The notes under the pieces: generated by a model
Database searches by the model: none
Seen by the model: the letters and a program-made list of their open reading frames with translations, nothing else
Told to the model about the DNA's origin: nothing
Part shown: in pieces, positions 54,070 through 62,472 of the stretch
How positions within the stretch are numbered: the first letter of the stretch is position 1
Layout: each line of letters opens with the position of its first letter
Program-made: the position numbers and the translations under genes
From: Clostridium sp. AM30-24
GTDB taxonomy: Bacteria > Bacillota > Clostridia > Lachnospirales > Lachnospiraceae
Length of the DNA: 64,000 nucleotides
Assembly (NCBI RefSeq): GCF_003480435.1
Contig: NZ_QUJB01000003.1
Coordinates: 80,794 to 144,793 of the forward strand
Reading direction: 5' to 3'

Positions 54070-55374
54070 ATGGATGAGATGCAGAAGATCCAGTACGCGG
54101 CCAACAGCTACTACAACCGCGGTCTGGAAATGGCAAAGGAGAGAAACCTTTCCGGGGCGGCGAGATTCTTAAAACGCGCCCTGCAGTTTAATAAATACCA
54201 CACAGATGCCAGAAACCTTCTTGGACTGATCTTTTACGAGATGGGTGAGACGTCAGATGCGCTGATCCAGTGGGTCATCAGCATCAATCTCCAGCCGGAC
54301 GGAAACCGGGCGGACTACTATCTCGATGAGGTTCAGAGAAAGCCGGGACAGCTTGAGATCGCGAGCCAGATGGTAAAGAAGTTCAATCAGGCATTATTCT
54401 ATGCCCAGAATGACAGTGATGATCTGGCGGTCCTGCAGCTTAAGAGGATCGTCGACGAGAAGCCGAATTTCGTGAAAGCGCATCTGCTTCTGGCGCTTCT
54501 CTACATGGAGCACGGGGACTACACGAAAGCCGGAAAATCCCTGTTCAAGGTACTTCAGATCGATAACAACAACGAGAAAGCCACCCGATACATGGAATAC
54601 GTAAAGAGCCGGACCGGCAAGGCGGAGGTCGAGAAGCGGAAGATGAAAAACGCATTCTCCCACCGGGAAATGCAGGATGACGATGTGATCCTGCCGCCGA
54701 CTTACAAGGAGAATACAGGCTGGCAGTCGATCATCAATATCGGGATCGGTCTGGTCCTGGGGGCGGTCATGGTCATATTCCTTATTATGCCGGCGAGAGA
54801 GCGGTCGCTCAATTATGAACACAATCAGGAGATGCAGTCCTACACGGATAAATTAAATCTCGCCAATCAGGAGACGGACAAGCTAAAGCTTCAGGCAGAG
54901 GATTACCAGAAGCAGAAGGAGGATGCGGAAGGTCAGTTAAATGACTTGAAGGGTGACTCCGGAAGCACGGTGAACCAGTATGCGACGCTTGTGAAAATTC
55001 TCGACGCGTACCGTAAAGGTGATATGAACGCGGCAGTCTTAAGCTACGTGGATATGGACAAGTCGAAGATCACGGATGACAGCTCTGCTGCAATCTTAAA
55101 CGAGATCAAGGCGGACATGGACTCCAACGCCCCGTCCGTCCTCATGGTAGCAGCTGCCCAGTCCACATCTGCCGGTGACTATGACACGGCGCTCCACTAC
55201 TACGAAAAGTACATGGAGATGAATGATAAGAACCCGGAAGTCATTTATGACATGGGCATGGTGTACAAGGCAAAGGGCGACAACGACAATGCGAACCAGA
55301 TGTTCGGCCAGGTCATCATGAACTTCGCAGATTCGGAGTTTGCGGAGAAGGCGAAGGCGGAAAGAGGATATTAG
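54070..55374 (+). CDS. Membrane TPR protein
   Basis: The 434-residue protein has cytoplasmic N-terminal TPR-like repeats (about residues 8-180; NSYYNRGLEMAKERNLSGAARFLKRALQFN and LLLALLYMEHGDYTKAGKSLFKVLQID). One transmembrane helix follows at about 221-241 (IINIGIGLVLGAVMVIFLIMP), then a coiled coil at about 250-296 and C-terminal TPR repeats (about 360-430; YDTALHYYEKYMEMNDKNPEVIYDMG). With TPR arrays on both sides of the membrane it could scaffold complexes across the envelope. The function is unknown. It starts 3 bp after the 47-residue gene and lies just upstream of the spoIIA operon. Confidence 0.75.
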   Translation: MDEMQKIQYAANSYYNRGLEMAKERNLSGAARFLKRALQFNKYHTDARNLLGLIFYEMGETSDALIQWVISINLQPDGNRADYYLDEVQRKPGQLEIASQMVKKFNQALFYAQNDSDDLAVLQLKRIVDEKPNFVKAHLLLALLYMEHGDYTKAGKSLFKVLQIDNNNEKATRYMEYVKSRTGKAEVEKRKMKNAFSHREMQDDDVILPPTYKENTGWQSIINIGIGLVLGAVMVIFLIMPARERSLNYEHNQEMQSYTDKLNLANQETDKLKLQAEDYQKQKEDAEGQLNDLKGDSGSTVNQYATLVKILDAYRKGDMNAAVLSYVDMDKSKITDDSSAAILNEIKADMDSNAPSVLMVAAAQSTSAGDYDTALHYYEKYMEMNDKNPEVIYDMGMVYKAKGDNDNANQMFGQVIMNFADSEFAEKAKAERGY

Positions 55375-55494
55375 GAAGAAGTTTAGAAGAGACTTTACAG
55401 AAGAAAACACTGTGAGGTCTCTTTTTTGTGTAGTAGGAAATCACAGGATGGAACGGGTTTATGCTTTAAAATTTTGAAGCAGGAGGAAAAATTT

Positions 55495-55836
55495 ATGGAA
55501 GATTCATTTGTATATGAGGCGAAGGGGCCGACCCTGATCATTCATCTGCCGAAGGAATTTGACCATCATAACTGCCGGAATCTGAGGTATGAGACAGACC
55601 TTCTGATGGCGGAAAATTATGTTTCCAGAATCATTTTTGACTTTACGAGGACCAGATTTATGGACAGCTCCGGGATCGGAGTCCTTTTAAACCGCTATAA
55701 GCAGTTGAAGGCGGGCAATACCGGTTTTTACGGCGCCTGCCCGCAGGTGATGCGGGTCTTAAAGGTTGCGGGAATTCTGGGGCTGATGCATCAGTATGAG
55801 TCGAAAGAAGAAGCAATCTACAGCAGGGAGGTATAG
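55495..55836 (+). CDS. spoIIAA: Anti-sigma F factor antagonist SpoIIAA
   Basis: The 113-residue STAS-domain protein releases sigma F by binding SpoIIAB. The phosphorylation site is Ser58 in RFMDSSGIGVLLNRY, matching the B. subtilis position; dephosphorylation by SpoIIE activates it. The ATG at 55495 has AGGAGG 8 nt upstream. An in-frame start 69 bp earlier is rejected. It is the first gene of the spoIIA operon, and spoIIAB starts 2 bp after its stop. Confidence 0.95.
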   Translation: MEDSFVYEAKGPTLIIHLPKEFDHHNCRNLRYETDLLMAENYVSRIIFDFTRTRFMDSSGIGVLLNRYKQLKAGNTGFYGACPQVMRVLKVAGILGLMHQYESKEEAIYSREV

Positions 55837-55838
55837 GG

Positions 55839-56351
55839 ATGGAAGAGACAGGACAGACCGTACAGGAAACGCAGAAAGTACAGGCAGAGCAGACTGGAGA
55901 GAACGGGAAAAATGTAGGAATGCCGGAGTGTGAGACTATGGAACTCATTATGGAGAGCCGGTCAGAGAACGAGGAGTTCGCGAGAGTCGTGGCAGCCGTT
56001 TTCGCGAGCCGTCTGGACCCGACGCTGGAGGAACTGGACGATATCAAGACCGCCGTCTCAGAGGCAGTGACGAACGCGGTGATCCACGGATACCGGGGAC
56101 AGGAAGGAAAGATCTATCTTTCGGCGACGGCATGGGAAAAGGAGCGGCTGTTTTCTGTGACGGTGCGGGATGAGGGAGTCGGGATCTGTGACGTGGAGCA
56201 GGCCATGGAACCCATGTTCACCACATGTCCGGAGGACGGGAGGTCCGGCATGGGATTCTCCTTCATGGAGGCCTTCATGGACCGGGTGGAGGTGGTCTCC
56301 GCACCGGGAAAGGGAACCTCCGTCACCATGAAAAAGAAGATCGGCAGGTGA
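55839..56351 (+). CDS. spoIIAB: Anti-sigma F factor SpoIIAB (GHKL kinase)
   Basis: The protein binds sigma F and phosphorylates SpoIIAA. The GHKL ATP-binding motifs are EAVTNAVIHGYRG (N box), VRDEGVGICDV (G1) and GRSGMGFSFMEAFMD (G2). From the ATG at 55839 (GGGAGG 7 nt upstream) the product is 170 residues, with a Gln/Glu-rich N-terminal extension of about 33 residues that classical SpoIIAB (about 145 residues) lacks. An internal ATG at 55938 (MELIMESRSENEEFARV) would give the classical length and has GGAG 9 nt upstream, so the start remains open. Confidence 0.93.
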   Translation: MEETGQTVQETQKVQAEQTGENGKNVGMPECETMELIMESRSENEEFARVVAAVFASRLDPTLEELDDIKTAVSEAVTNAVIHGYRGQEGKIYLSATAWEKERLFSVTVRDEGVGICDVEQAMEPMFTTCPEDGRSGMGFSFMEAFMDRVEVVSAPGKGTSVTMKKKIGR

Positions 56352-56355
56352 CGGG

Positions 56356-57075
56356 ATGGCGGACACTGCGGAACTCTTAAAACGTTCACACGCAGGGGAT
56401 AAAGAGGCGAGAGACCTCCTCGTGCTGGAAAATGCGGGACTTGTCTGGAGTATTGTGAAACGATTCATCGGCAGGGGACCGGAACCGGAGGACTTATTCC
56501 AGATTGGAAGCATTGGACTTATGAAAGCCATCGATCATTTCAACCCGGAGTTTGGTGTGCAGTTTTCCACCTATGCGGTCCCGATGATCACAGGGGAGAT
56601 CAGACGGTTTCTCAGGGATGACGGAATGATCAAGGTGAGCCGTCCGCTAAAGGAGCTTGCCGGAAAAGTCGGGGCGGCGAGAGAAAAACTGGAGTCGGAT
56701 CTCGGGCGGGAGCCGACGGTGGAGGAGATCGCGAGGTCTGTCGGAGTCAGCCGTGAGGAAGTGGCGGCATCCATGGAAGCGGGAGCGAGAGTCGGATCCA
56801 TCTATGAGCCCTTTGATGCCGGGGATGAGTCCGGCGGGTGTCTGGCGGATAAGCTTGCTGAAAAAACTTCCGAGAACGAGAAGGTGCTGGACCGGATCGT
56901 GCTGGAGGAGCTTTTGTCCCGTCTTGGGGAAAAGGAGCAGCAGATCATAAAAATGCGGTATTTTGAAAATATGACCCAGACAGTGATCGCCGGGCGGCTT
57001 GGAATTTCACAGGTTCAGGTGTCACGGCTGGAGAAAAAAATTTTGAGGGAGATGAGGGAGAGACTGACATCGTGA
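56356..57075 (+). CDS. sigF: RNA polymerase sigma-F factor
   Basis: The 239-residue sigma-70-family factor drives early forespore genes, including spoVA-type targets in late stages via sigma G. Region 2 is visible (LVLENAGLVWSIVKRFIGRG...DLFQIGSIGLMKAIDHFNPEFGVQFSTYAVPMI), then region 3, and region 4 ends with TVIAGRLGISQVQVSRLEKKIL. It starts 4 bp after spoIIAB, completing the spoIIAA-spoIIAB-sigF operon. B. subtilis sigma F has 255 residues. The sequence fits sigma F better than sigma G because of operon position. Confidence 0.95.
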   Translation: MADTAELLKRSHAGDKEARDLLVLENAGLVWSIVKRFIGRGPEPEDLFQIGSIGLMKAIDHFNPEFGVQFSTYAVPMITGEIRRFLRDDGMIKVSRPLKELAGKVGAAREKLESDLGREPTVEEIARSVGVSREEVAASMEAGARVGSIYEPFDAGDESGGCLADKLAEKTSENEKVLDRIVLEELLSRLGEKEQQIIKMRYFENMTQTVIAGRLGISQVQVSRLEKKILREMRERLTS

Positions 57076-57293
57076 AAAAGGTTGAAAAATGATACTGTGC
57101 GGGTTTATGTATAATGTTTGACCATTTGGAACATCCTAATCGTAAAGAACACCATATGATATTTCAAATTCTGGGACTGATATAATGTCCAGAATTCAGC
57201 TGTAAGTATGCAGAGACAGCTTTTTGAAAACAACTGTGGGAATTCTTATCGGCTAAGGCCGGTGTGATAAACAGGATGAGAAGGTGGATGAAT

Positions 57294-57461
57294 ATGAAAC
57301 CATTGAAAGACTATGTGGAGATCATTTTTGGGGTGCTGGTGCTGGCGGCACTGGTGTTTGTGCTCTGGTTTTTCCTCGTGTCGGTTCCGGCAAAGAAATC
57401 GGAGCAGTCCGGGACATTCGTGATGGTGCCGGAAACGGAAAGAAAGCTGTGGAGTATATGA
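57294..57461 (+). CDS. Small membrane protein coupled to spoVAA
   Basis: The 55-residue protein has one transmembrane helix (about residues 9-30, IIFGVLVLAALVFVLWFFLVSV) followed by KKSEQSGTFVMVPETERKLWSI. Its stop codon overlaps the spoVAA start (ATGA), indicating translational coupling. AGAAGGTGG precedes the ATG at 57294. I do not know a named family, and SpoVA operons of Bacillus lack such a gene. It is a candidate accessory component of the SpoVA channel. The 57076-57293 gap before it has no recognised gene. Confidence 0.65.
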   Translation: MKPLKDYVEIIFGVLVLAALVFVLWFFLVSVPAKKSEQSGTFVMVPETERKLWSI

Positions 57462-58090
57462 GCAGTACGACCGTCTACTTAAAGCTTCCCCAGATAAAAG
57501 AAGTTTATGAGCCAGAAGTATACCTCGGGATGATCGCTGATGTCCACAGCAGTGACAGGGCGGCGGAGGCCAGAGCAAAAGCTGTGAAGGTCACTTCGTT
57601 TTCCGGAAAAGGAAAAGAGGCGGCATTCGTTGGAAACGTGATGGATCTCGTGGAAAAGATCGAGAAGACCGGTAAGGATATTCAGGTAGATAACCTCGGG
57701 GAAGCAGATTTTGTGGTCACATATCGGGCAGGAAGGAAGAAAAGCCGTCTATGGGAGTGGCTGAAGACTGCGATGGTGTCCGCTGTGGCATTTTTCGGCG
57801 CGGCGTTTGCTATCATGACGTTCAACAACGATGCGAATGTGACGGACGTGTTTGCAAAGCTCTACGAGATGATCATCGGTACCCGGGCAGATGGTCCCAC
57901 GGTTCTGGAGGCATCCTATTCCGTGGGACTCGCACTGGGTATCCTTCTGTTCTTTAACCATTTTGCGTCATGGAAGATCACGGTGGATCCGACTCCCATC
58001 GAGGTGGAGATGCGTCTCTATGAGGAAAACTTAAATAAAACGCTCATCAAAAACGGCGGGAGAAAGGAGTCTGGGGTCGATGTATCTTAA
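57458..58090 (+). CDS. spoVAA: Stage V sporulation protein AA
   Basis: The 210-residue protein has a soluble N-terminal domain (TTVYLKLPQIKEVYEPEVYLGMIADV, about 1-95) and two transmembrane helices in the C-terminal half (about 110-127 and 157-172, VGLALGILLFFNHFA). SpoVA proteins form the inner-membrane channel for dipicolinic acid uptake in sporulation and release in germination. The start MSSTTVYL at 57458 fits the family. A longer in-frame extension to 57284 is a shadow of the upstream small gene. It overlaps spoVAB by 11 bp. Confidence 0.9.
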   Translation: MSSTTVYLKLPQIKEVYEPEVYLGMIADVHSSDRAAEARAKAVKVTSFSGKGKEAAFVGNVMDLVEKIEKTGKDIQVDNLGEADFVVTYRAGRKKSRLWEWLKTAMVSAVAFFGAAFAIMTFNNDANVTDVFAKLYEMIIGTRADGPTVLEASYSVGLALGILLFFNHFASWKITVDPTPIEVEMRLYEENLNKTLIKNGGRKESGVDVS

Positions 58091-58502
58091 AATGTGGCTT
58101 CTGACCTTCGCGGGACTGGGGGCCGGGGTGGTGATTGCTGCCGGGATCTTTGCCTTTCTTGCCATTATCGGCGTATTTCCGCGGTTGATCGGTGTGACCC
58201 ACACGGTAGAGCATGTGAAGCTCTATGAGACACTCCTGATCCTCGGGGGGACGTGGGGGAATCTGGCAGACCTTTACAGTGTGGCGTTCCCATTTCCGGG
58301 AAACGTGGTGCTCACGGTGTGCGGGATATCAATCGGGATCTTTGTAGGCTGTCTCGTGATGGCGCTGGCGGAGACGCTGAAGGCGCTGCCGGTTTTAAAC
58401 CGGCGGATCCGGCTGGCGGTGGGGCTGCAGTATGTGATACTGGCGGTGGCTGCAGGGAAAGCATTTGGGGCGGCTATCTATTTTCTGCGAGGGTTCGGAT
58501 GA
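58080..58502 (+). CDS. spoVAB: Stage V sporulation protein AB
   Basis: The 140-residue integral membrane protein has four hydrophobic segments (LLTFAGLGAGVVIAAGIFAFLAIIG at the N-terminus; VVLTVCGISIGIFVGCLVMALAETL in the middle; a C-terminal VGLQYVILAVAAGKAFGAAIYF). The length and family-typical FPRLIGVTHTVEHVKLYE support SpoVAB. AAAGGAG lies 10 nt before the ATG within the end of spoVAA. It is part of the dipicolinate channel cluster. Confidence 0.92.
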   Translation: MYLKMWLLTFAGLGAGVVIAAGIFAFLAIIGVFPRLIGVTHTVEHVKLYETLLILGGTWGNLADLYSVAFPFPGNVVLTVCGISIGIFVGCLVMALAETLKALPVLNRRIRLAVGLQYVILAVAAGKAFGAAIYFLRGFG

Positions 58503-58596
58503 TTTATCTCAGCCAAGAAGACTCCCACCTCTTTTAGGTGATGAGTAATAGCAAATCTCACGAACGTTCGACTTGAAAGTATACATGGAGGAAATG

Positions 58597-59037
58597 ATGG
58601 AGATCGATAAGAAAGAATACGGAAAATATGTGAAACAGGTGACACCGGTCCACAATACAGGGAGAAATCTCTGGCGGGCCTTTCTCGTTGGAGGGCTGAT
58701 CTGTATGCTGGGGCAGGTATTTACATCTGTTTACATGTCCTTTGGGATCGGAAAGGAGAGTGCGGCGGCGTGGACAACGCTGAGCCTCATCGGTTTGAGT
58801 GTCATCCTGACCGGGCTTCATCTGTACCGGAAGATCGTGGAATTCGGCGGCGCGGGGGCATTGGTGCCGATCACAGGTTTCGCGAATTCCGTGGTATCCC
58901 CGGCGATCGAATACAAGGCGGAAGGCCATGTCTTCGGGATCGGCTGCAAGATCTTTACGATCGCGGGGCCTGTGATCCTTTATGGGATCTTTGCGAGCTG
59001 GGTGTTGGGGATGGTGAAATATTTCTGGAGGTTTTAG
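58597..59037 (+). CDS. spoVAC: Stage V sporulation protein AC
   Basis: The 146-residue membrane protein is the SpoVAC component, described in B. subtilis as a mechanosensitive channel subunit for dipicolinate release. It contains YVKQVTPVHNTGRNLWRAFLVGGLICMLGQ, the conserved GAGALVPITGFANSVVSPAIEYK stretch and about four membrane segments. Three ATG codons lie in a row (58585, 58594, 58597); 58597 has the best spacing (5 nt) from GGAGG. In other clostridia spoVAD follows directly, but here an unrelated gene is inserted after the stop. Confidence 0.93.
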   Translation: MEIDKKEYGKYVKQVTPVHNTGRNLWRAFLVGGLICMLGQVFTSVYMSFGIGKESAAAWTTLSLIGLSVILTGLHLYRKIVEFGGAGALVPITGFANSVVSPAIEYKAEGHVFGIGCKIFTIAGPVILYGIFASWVLGMVKYFWRF

Positions 59038-59084
59038 AGAGCCGTAGGATCATGCTGCTTCTTAAAAACTATTGACTTTCAATC

Positions 59085-59113
59085 TTGAATAGGATATTTT
59101 AAAAGCGTATTAT
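59085..59113 (+). promoter_or_regulatory. Sigma-A-type promoter of the nuclease-ATPase gene
   Basis: TTGAAT (59085-59090) and TATTAT (59108-59113) with a 17-bp spacer lie between spoVAC and the next gene. This is a vegetative-type promoter inside a sporulation cluster. Confidence 0.65.
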
Positions 59114-59194
59114 ACTGAAGTTGCCAAAGGGTTTAAGCAAACGCAGGAACAAGACCGTAATATAAGGAAAAACGATTGATCAGGCGGTAAAAAA

Positions 59195-60601
59195 GTGAAA
59201 TCGGTATCGATCTATACGCTTACAAGAAATCAGAACATCTCCTGCGTCCAGAAGCTGGAACGGCAGATGTCGGGGCGCAGGTATTTTTTAAAGGTGCGGG
59301 AGTGGGAGCTTGACAGCATGAAAGCCTTTGTAAAGGAGCTGGAAGCGCATATGGACAAGGTGTATGCGCTGCGGTTCTTTTACTCGTTTCAGATCCCGAG
59401 ATTGGGGAAAGAGTTTGATCTTCTGCAGATCCGGGAGGACCAGATCGTGAATGTGGAGCTGAAAAGCGGTGTAGTCTCCGATGAGGCACTGCGCAAGCAG
59501 CTGATACAGAACCGTTATTATCTGGCAGTGCAGGGAAAGACGATCCGGTCGTATACATATATCAGCAGCCAGAACCGGCTTGTCCGGCTGACAAATCATG
59601 ACAGGATCGTGGATTCAGACTGGATGCAGTTATGTGGAGAGCTGGAAGAAGGCGGAAGAGACTATGAAGGCGATGTGGAAGAACTGTTCCGGGCGGAATT
59701 GTATCTGATCTCACCACTTACGGAGCCGGAGAAGTTTTTGAATAAGGAATATTTCCTGACGGCCCAGCAGCGGGACATCGAGCGCCAGATCTTAAAGAGA
59801 ATCCGGACGGAGCGATCCGGGGCGTACTGGTTTACGGGTCTTCCGGGGACAGGAAAAACATTGCTGCTCTATGATATTGCCATGAAGCTTTCGCGGAAAC
59901 AAAAGGTCTGCATGATCCACTGTGGGGAGGGCAGAAAGGATTGGAACCTTCTTCATGAGCGGCTTCGCAGAGTGGAGTATCTGGCAGATTCGGAGATCGG
60001 ACCGGAGTGCAGTCTGGAAGCGTATGCCGCGATCCTTGTGGATGAGGCGCACCTTTTAAGCTCTGAGACAGGGGAACTGCTTGCAAAGATCAGTTCCGGG
60101 TGTCCGGTGATCTTTTCCGGAGACTGTGAGAACGTGATCTCAACGGCTGAGCTGGACCAGAACCGGGATCAACTCCAGAAAGCGATGCCGGGAGTCCAGA
60201 TGTTCCGGATGACGAACCGGATCAGGACAAATGCGGAATTATCGATATTTATCCAGAACCTGATGCATCTGGTGAGAGGAAAAGGAAAGCGGATGTATCC
60301 TCATGTTTCGGTGGGATACGCGAATGATGACGGGGAAGCAGGAAAGCTTTTGAATGGTTATCTCACGCAGGGATACCGGTACTTTGAGGAAAATGATGGA
60401 ATCAGTGAGGATGTGGACCGCCTTGTCGTTTTGCTGGATGATAGATATTTTTATGATGAGACGGGATATCTGCGTTCTGAGGACCGGAGTGTAAGGCGGC
60501 TGTTTCACAGGCTGAATCAGGCGAAGGAGGAGCTGGCATTTGTGGTGAAGGAAAATGAAGCGGTGTATGCGGTGCTGCTGGGACTGCTTCAGGCGATTTG
60601 A
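59195..60601 (+). CDS. Nuclease-like plus P-loop ATPase protein (NERD/DUF2075-like)
   Basis: The 468-residue protein has an N-terminal domain (about residues 1-160) with a PD-(D/E)XK-like pattern: FDLLQIREDQIVNVELKSG, where Asp and the ExK of VELK could be catalytic, as in NERD-type nucleases. A P-loop ATPase domain of the DUF2075/superfamily-1 kind follows: Walker A GLPGTGKT (about 214-221), Walker B AAILVDEAH (about 280-288), an FSGD sensor-like motif and FRMTNRIRTNAELSIFI. It could act on DNA or RNA. It lies between spoVAC and spoVAD, where it does not belong functionally, and has its own promoter and terminator. No partner gene is present. A DNA repair or defence role is inference. Confidence 0.7.
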   Translation: MKSVSIYTLTRNQNISCVQKLERQMSGRRYFLKVREWELDSMKAFVKELEAHMDKVYALRFFYSFQIPRLGKEFDLLQIREDQIVNVELKSGVVSDEALRKQLIQNRYYLAVQGKTIRSYTYISSQNRLVRLTNHDRIVDSDWMQLCGELEEGGRDYEGDVEELFRAELYLISPLTEPEKFLNKEYFLTAQQRDIERQILKRIRTERSGAYWFTGLPGTGKTLLLYDIAMKLSRKQKVCMIHCGEGRKDWNLLHERLRRVEYLADSEIGPECSLEAYAAILVDEAHLLSSETGELLAKISSGCPVIFSGDCENVISTAELDQNRDQLQKAMPGVQMFRMTNRIRTNAELSIFIQNLMHLVRGKGKRMYPHVSVGYANDDGEAGKLLNGYLTQGYRYFEENDGISEDVDRLVVLLDDRYFYDETGYLRSEDRSVRRLFHRLNQAKEELAFVVKENEAVYAVLLGLLQAI

Positions 60602-60632
60602 TTGAAAAATTTATAGCATGTGTGTCATGAGA

Positions 60633-60679
60633 AAAGATGCAGAAATTCGAGATATACTTCGAATTCCTGCATCTTTTTG
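60633..60679 (+). terminator. Intrinsic terminator of the nuclease-ATPase gene
   Basis: AGATGCAG-A-AATTCGA and TCGAATT-C-CTGCATCT form a long stem followed by a T-run. It separates this gene from spoVAD. Confidence 0.85.
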
Positions 60680-60793
60680 CTTGTTCCGGGAATTCTATTT
60701 GTATGGAGACTGTTGTCGTTCGAAAAGTACGATATGTATGGATGTAACCGACTGATGAACGGAGTCTGAAATGAAGATGGGAGCGGATGGAAA

Positions 60794-61852
60794 ATGGATG
60801 AGAAAACAGAAATGATGAAAAAACAGCGTGGGCGGGCCAGCGTTGTATTTGAAGATCCGCCGGTAATCACGGCAGCTGCATCGACGGTGGGAAAGAAGGA
60901 AGGAGACGGGCCTCTCGGGGAGTTTTTTGACCGGGTGGAGCTGGATCCCATGCTTGGAAAGAAGAACTGGGAGGAGGCGGAGAGTGAGCTTCAGAGCAGG
61001 ACTGCGGGGCTTGTGATCGAAAAGAGCGGGCTTTCGAAGGAGGAGATCCGGTATTCATTTGCGGGGGATCTTCTGGCACAGCTTATCGCCACTTCGTTCG
61101 GAAATATAAATCTGGAGATCCCAATGTTCGGGCTTTACGGAGCGTGTTCCACCATGGGGGAAGGTCTGGGACTCGGTGCCATGTGTGTTGACGGTGGATT
61201 TGCGGATCATGTCTTTGTGAGCGCTTCCAGCCATTTTGCTTCAGCGGAGAAGGAGTTCCGCTTTCCTCTGGAGTATGGAAATCAGAGGCCGTATTCGGCT
61301 TCATGGACGGTGACGGGATGCGGAGCGGTGCTTTTGTCTTCGGGAAACTTCAGAGGAAAGGAGCCGCCCCTTGCGAAGATCACGGCTGTGACGACCGGGA
61401 AGATCGTGGATATGGATTTTCATGATTCCATGAACATGGGAGCGGCCATGGCGATGGCGGCACTTGATACAATCCTGCAAAATTTCAGGGATCTTGGGGT
61501 GGATGAGACGCATTACGACAGGATCATCACAGGGGATCTAGGTACCGTGGGACGGCGGCTGCTTTTAGATTATCTGATGAAAGCAGGATATCGGATCGAG
61601 AGCCGATATATGGACTGCGGGATCGAGATGTTTTCGAACGAAGAGCAGGATACCCATGCAGGGGGAAGCGGCTGTGGGTGTTCGGCAGCGGTGCTCTGCG
61701 GTTTTGTCTTGCCGAAGATTCAGAGCGGGGAATGGAAGCGGGTATTGTTTCTGCCGACCGGGGCGCTGCTTTCCGCGGTGAGTTTTCATGAGGGAAAGAG
61801 TGTGCCGGGGATCGCCCATGGGGTGGTACTGGAGACGCCGGATTCTCTGTAA
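60794..61852 (+). CDS. spoVAD: Stage V sporulation protein AD
   Basis: The 352-residue protein has a thiolase-like fold and binds dipicolinic acid at the SpoVA channel. Characteristic segments are VVFEDPPVITAAASTVGKKEGDGPLGEFFD near the N-terminus, FGLYGACSTMGEGLGLGAM with the thiolase-site Cys position, and GGSGCGCSAAVLCGF near the C-terminus. GGAG lies 10 nt before the ATG. Because a terminator precedes it, it needs its own promoter, which I could not locate with confidence in 60680-60793. spoVAE follows 127 bp later. Confidence 0.95.
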   Translation: MDEKTEMMKKQRGRASVVFEDPPVITAAASTVGKKEGDGPLGEFFDRVELDPMLGKKNWEEAESELQSRTAGLVIEKSGLSKEEIRYSFAGDLLAQLIATSFGNINLEIPMFGLYGACSTMGEGLGLGAMCVDGGFADHVFVSASSHFASAEKEFRFPLEYGNQRPYSASWTVTGCGAVLLSSGNFRGKEPPLAKITAVTTGKIVDMDFHDSMNMGAAMAMAALDTILQNFRDLGVDETHYDRIITGDLGTVGRRLLLDYLMKAGYRIESRYMDCGIEMFSNEEQDTHAGGSGCGCSAAVLCGFVLPKIQSGEWKRVLFLPTGALLSAVSFHEGKSVPGIAHGVVLETPDSL

Positions 61853-61979
61853 GGTCTTAAATCCGGGTGGTTTTAATGGTGAAAAAACCATGGACTGCGG
61901 TGTCGGCAAAGACTTATGAGCTTCCTGTGGTGTAAAGGAATGTATAAAATTTAAAATTGAAAATGGAGATTGTATAGCT

Positions 61980-62336
61980 ATGGAATATGTGAAAGCGTTT
62001 TTTGTCGGTGGTCTGATCTGCATGCTGGTGCAGATCCTGATGGATAAGACAAAGATGATGCCGGGGAGGATCATGGTTCTGTTAGTGGTCAGCGGAAGTG
62101 TCCTTGGATTTTTGGGAGTGTATGAGCCGTTTGCCGAGTGGGCAGGGGCTGGAGCGACTGTACCACTGCTTGGATTTGGAAATACGCTTTGGAAAGGGGT
62201 TGCGAAGGCGATGTCAGAGGATGGAGTGCTTGGAATCTTTAAAGGGGGATTTACAGCCAGCGCCGTGGGGATCAGCGGCGCACTGGTGTTTGGGTATCTG
62301 GGGGCGATCATCTTCAAGCCGGGGATGAAGGAGTGA
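61980..62336 (+). CDS. spoVAE: Stage V sporulation protein AE (SpoVAEb type)
   Basis: The 118-residue membrane protein begins with MEYVKAFFVGGLICMLVQILMDKTKM, which is typical of SpoVAE, followed by VYEPFAEWAGAGATVPLLGFGNTLWKG and two C-terminal hydrophobic segments. The FVGGLICML motif is shared with SpoVAC, which is homologous. It completes the dipicolinate channel set after spoVAD. GGAG is 11 nt before the ATG. No spoVAF or lysine-type gene follows. Confidence 0.93.
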   Translation: MEYVKAFFVGGLICMLVQILMDKTKMMPGRIMVLLVVSGSVLGFLGVYEPFAEWAGAGATVPLLGFGNTLWKGVAKAMSEDGVLGIFKGGFTASAVGISGALVFGYLGAIIFKPGMKE

Positions 62337-62472
62337 TAAGGGAATGAAAAAAGTGTAGAATTCTGAGACTTTTAATGGTATTATGATGTTATCAGAAATA
62401 TTTTTGTATTGAGAGAAAATAATAGAGAAAAATAGGTCAGAAAGTATTCAACGAACTCAGGAGGTACGGGTT

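Noticed and set aside
57284-57457. N-terminal extension of SpoVAA by 58 residues
   Set aside because: The extension overlaps the small membrane protein in another frame, and family resemblance starts only at MSSTTVYLKLP.
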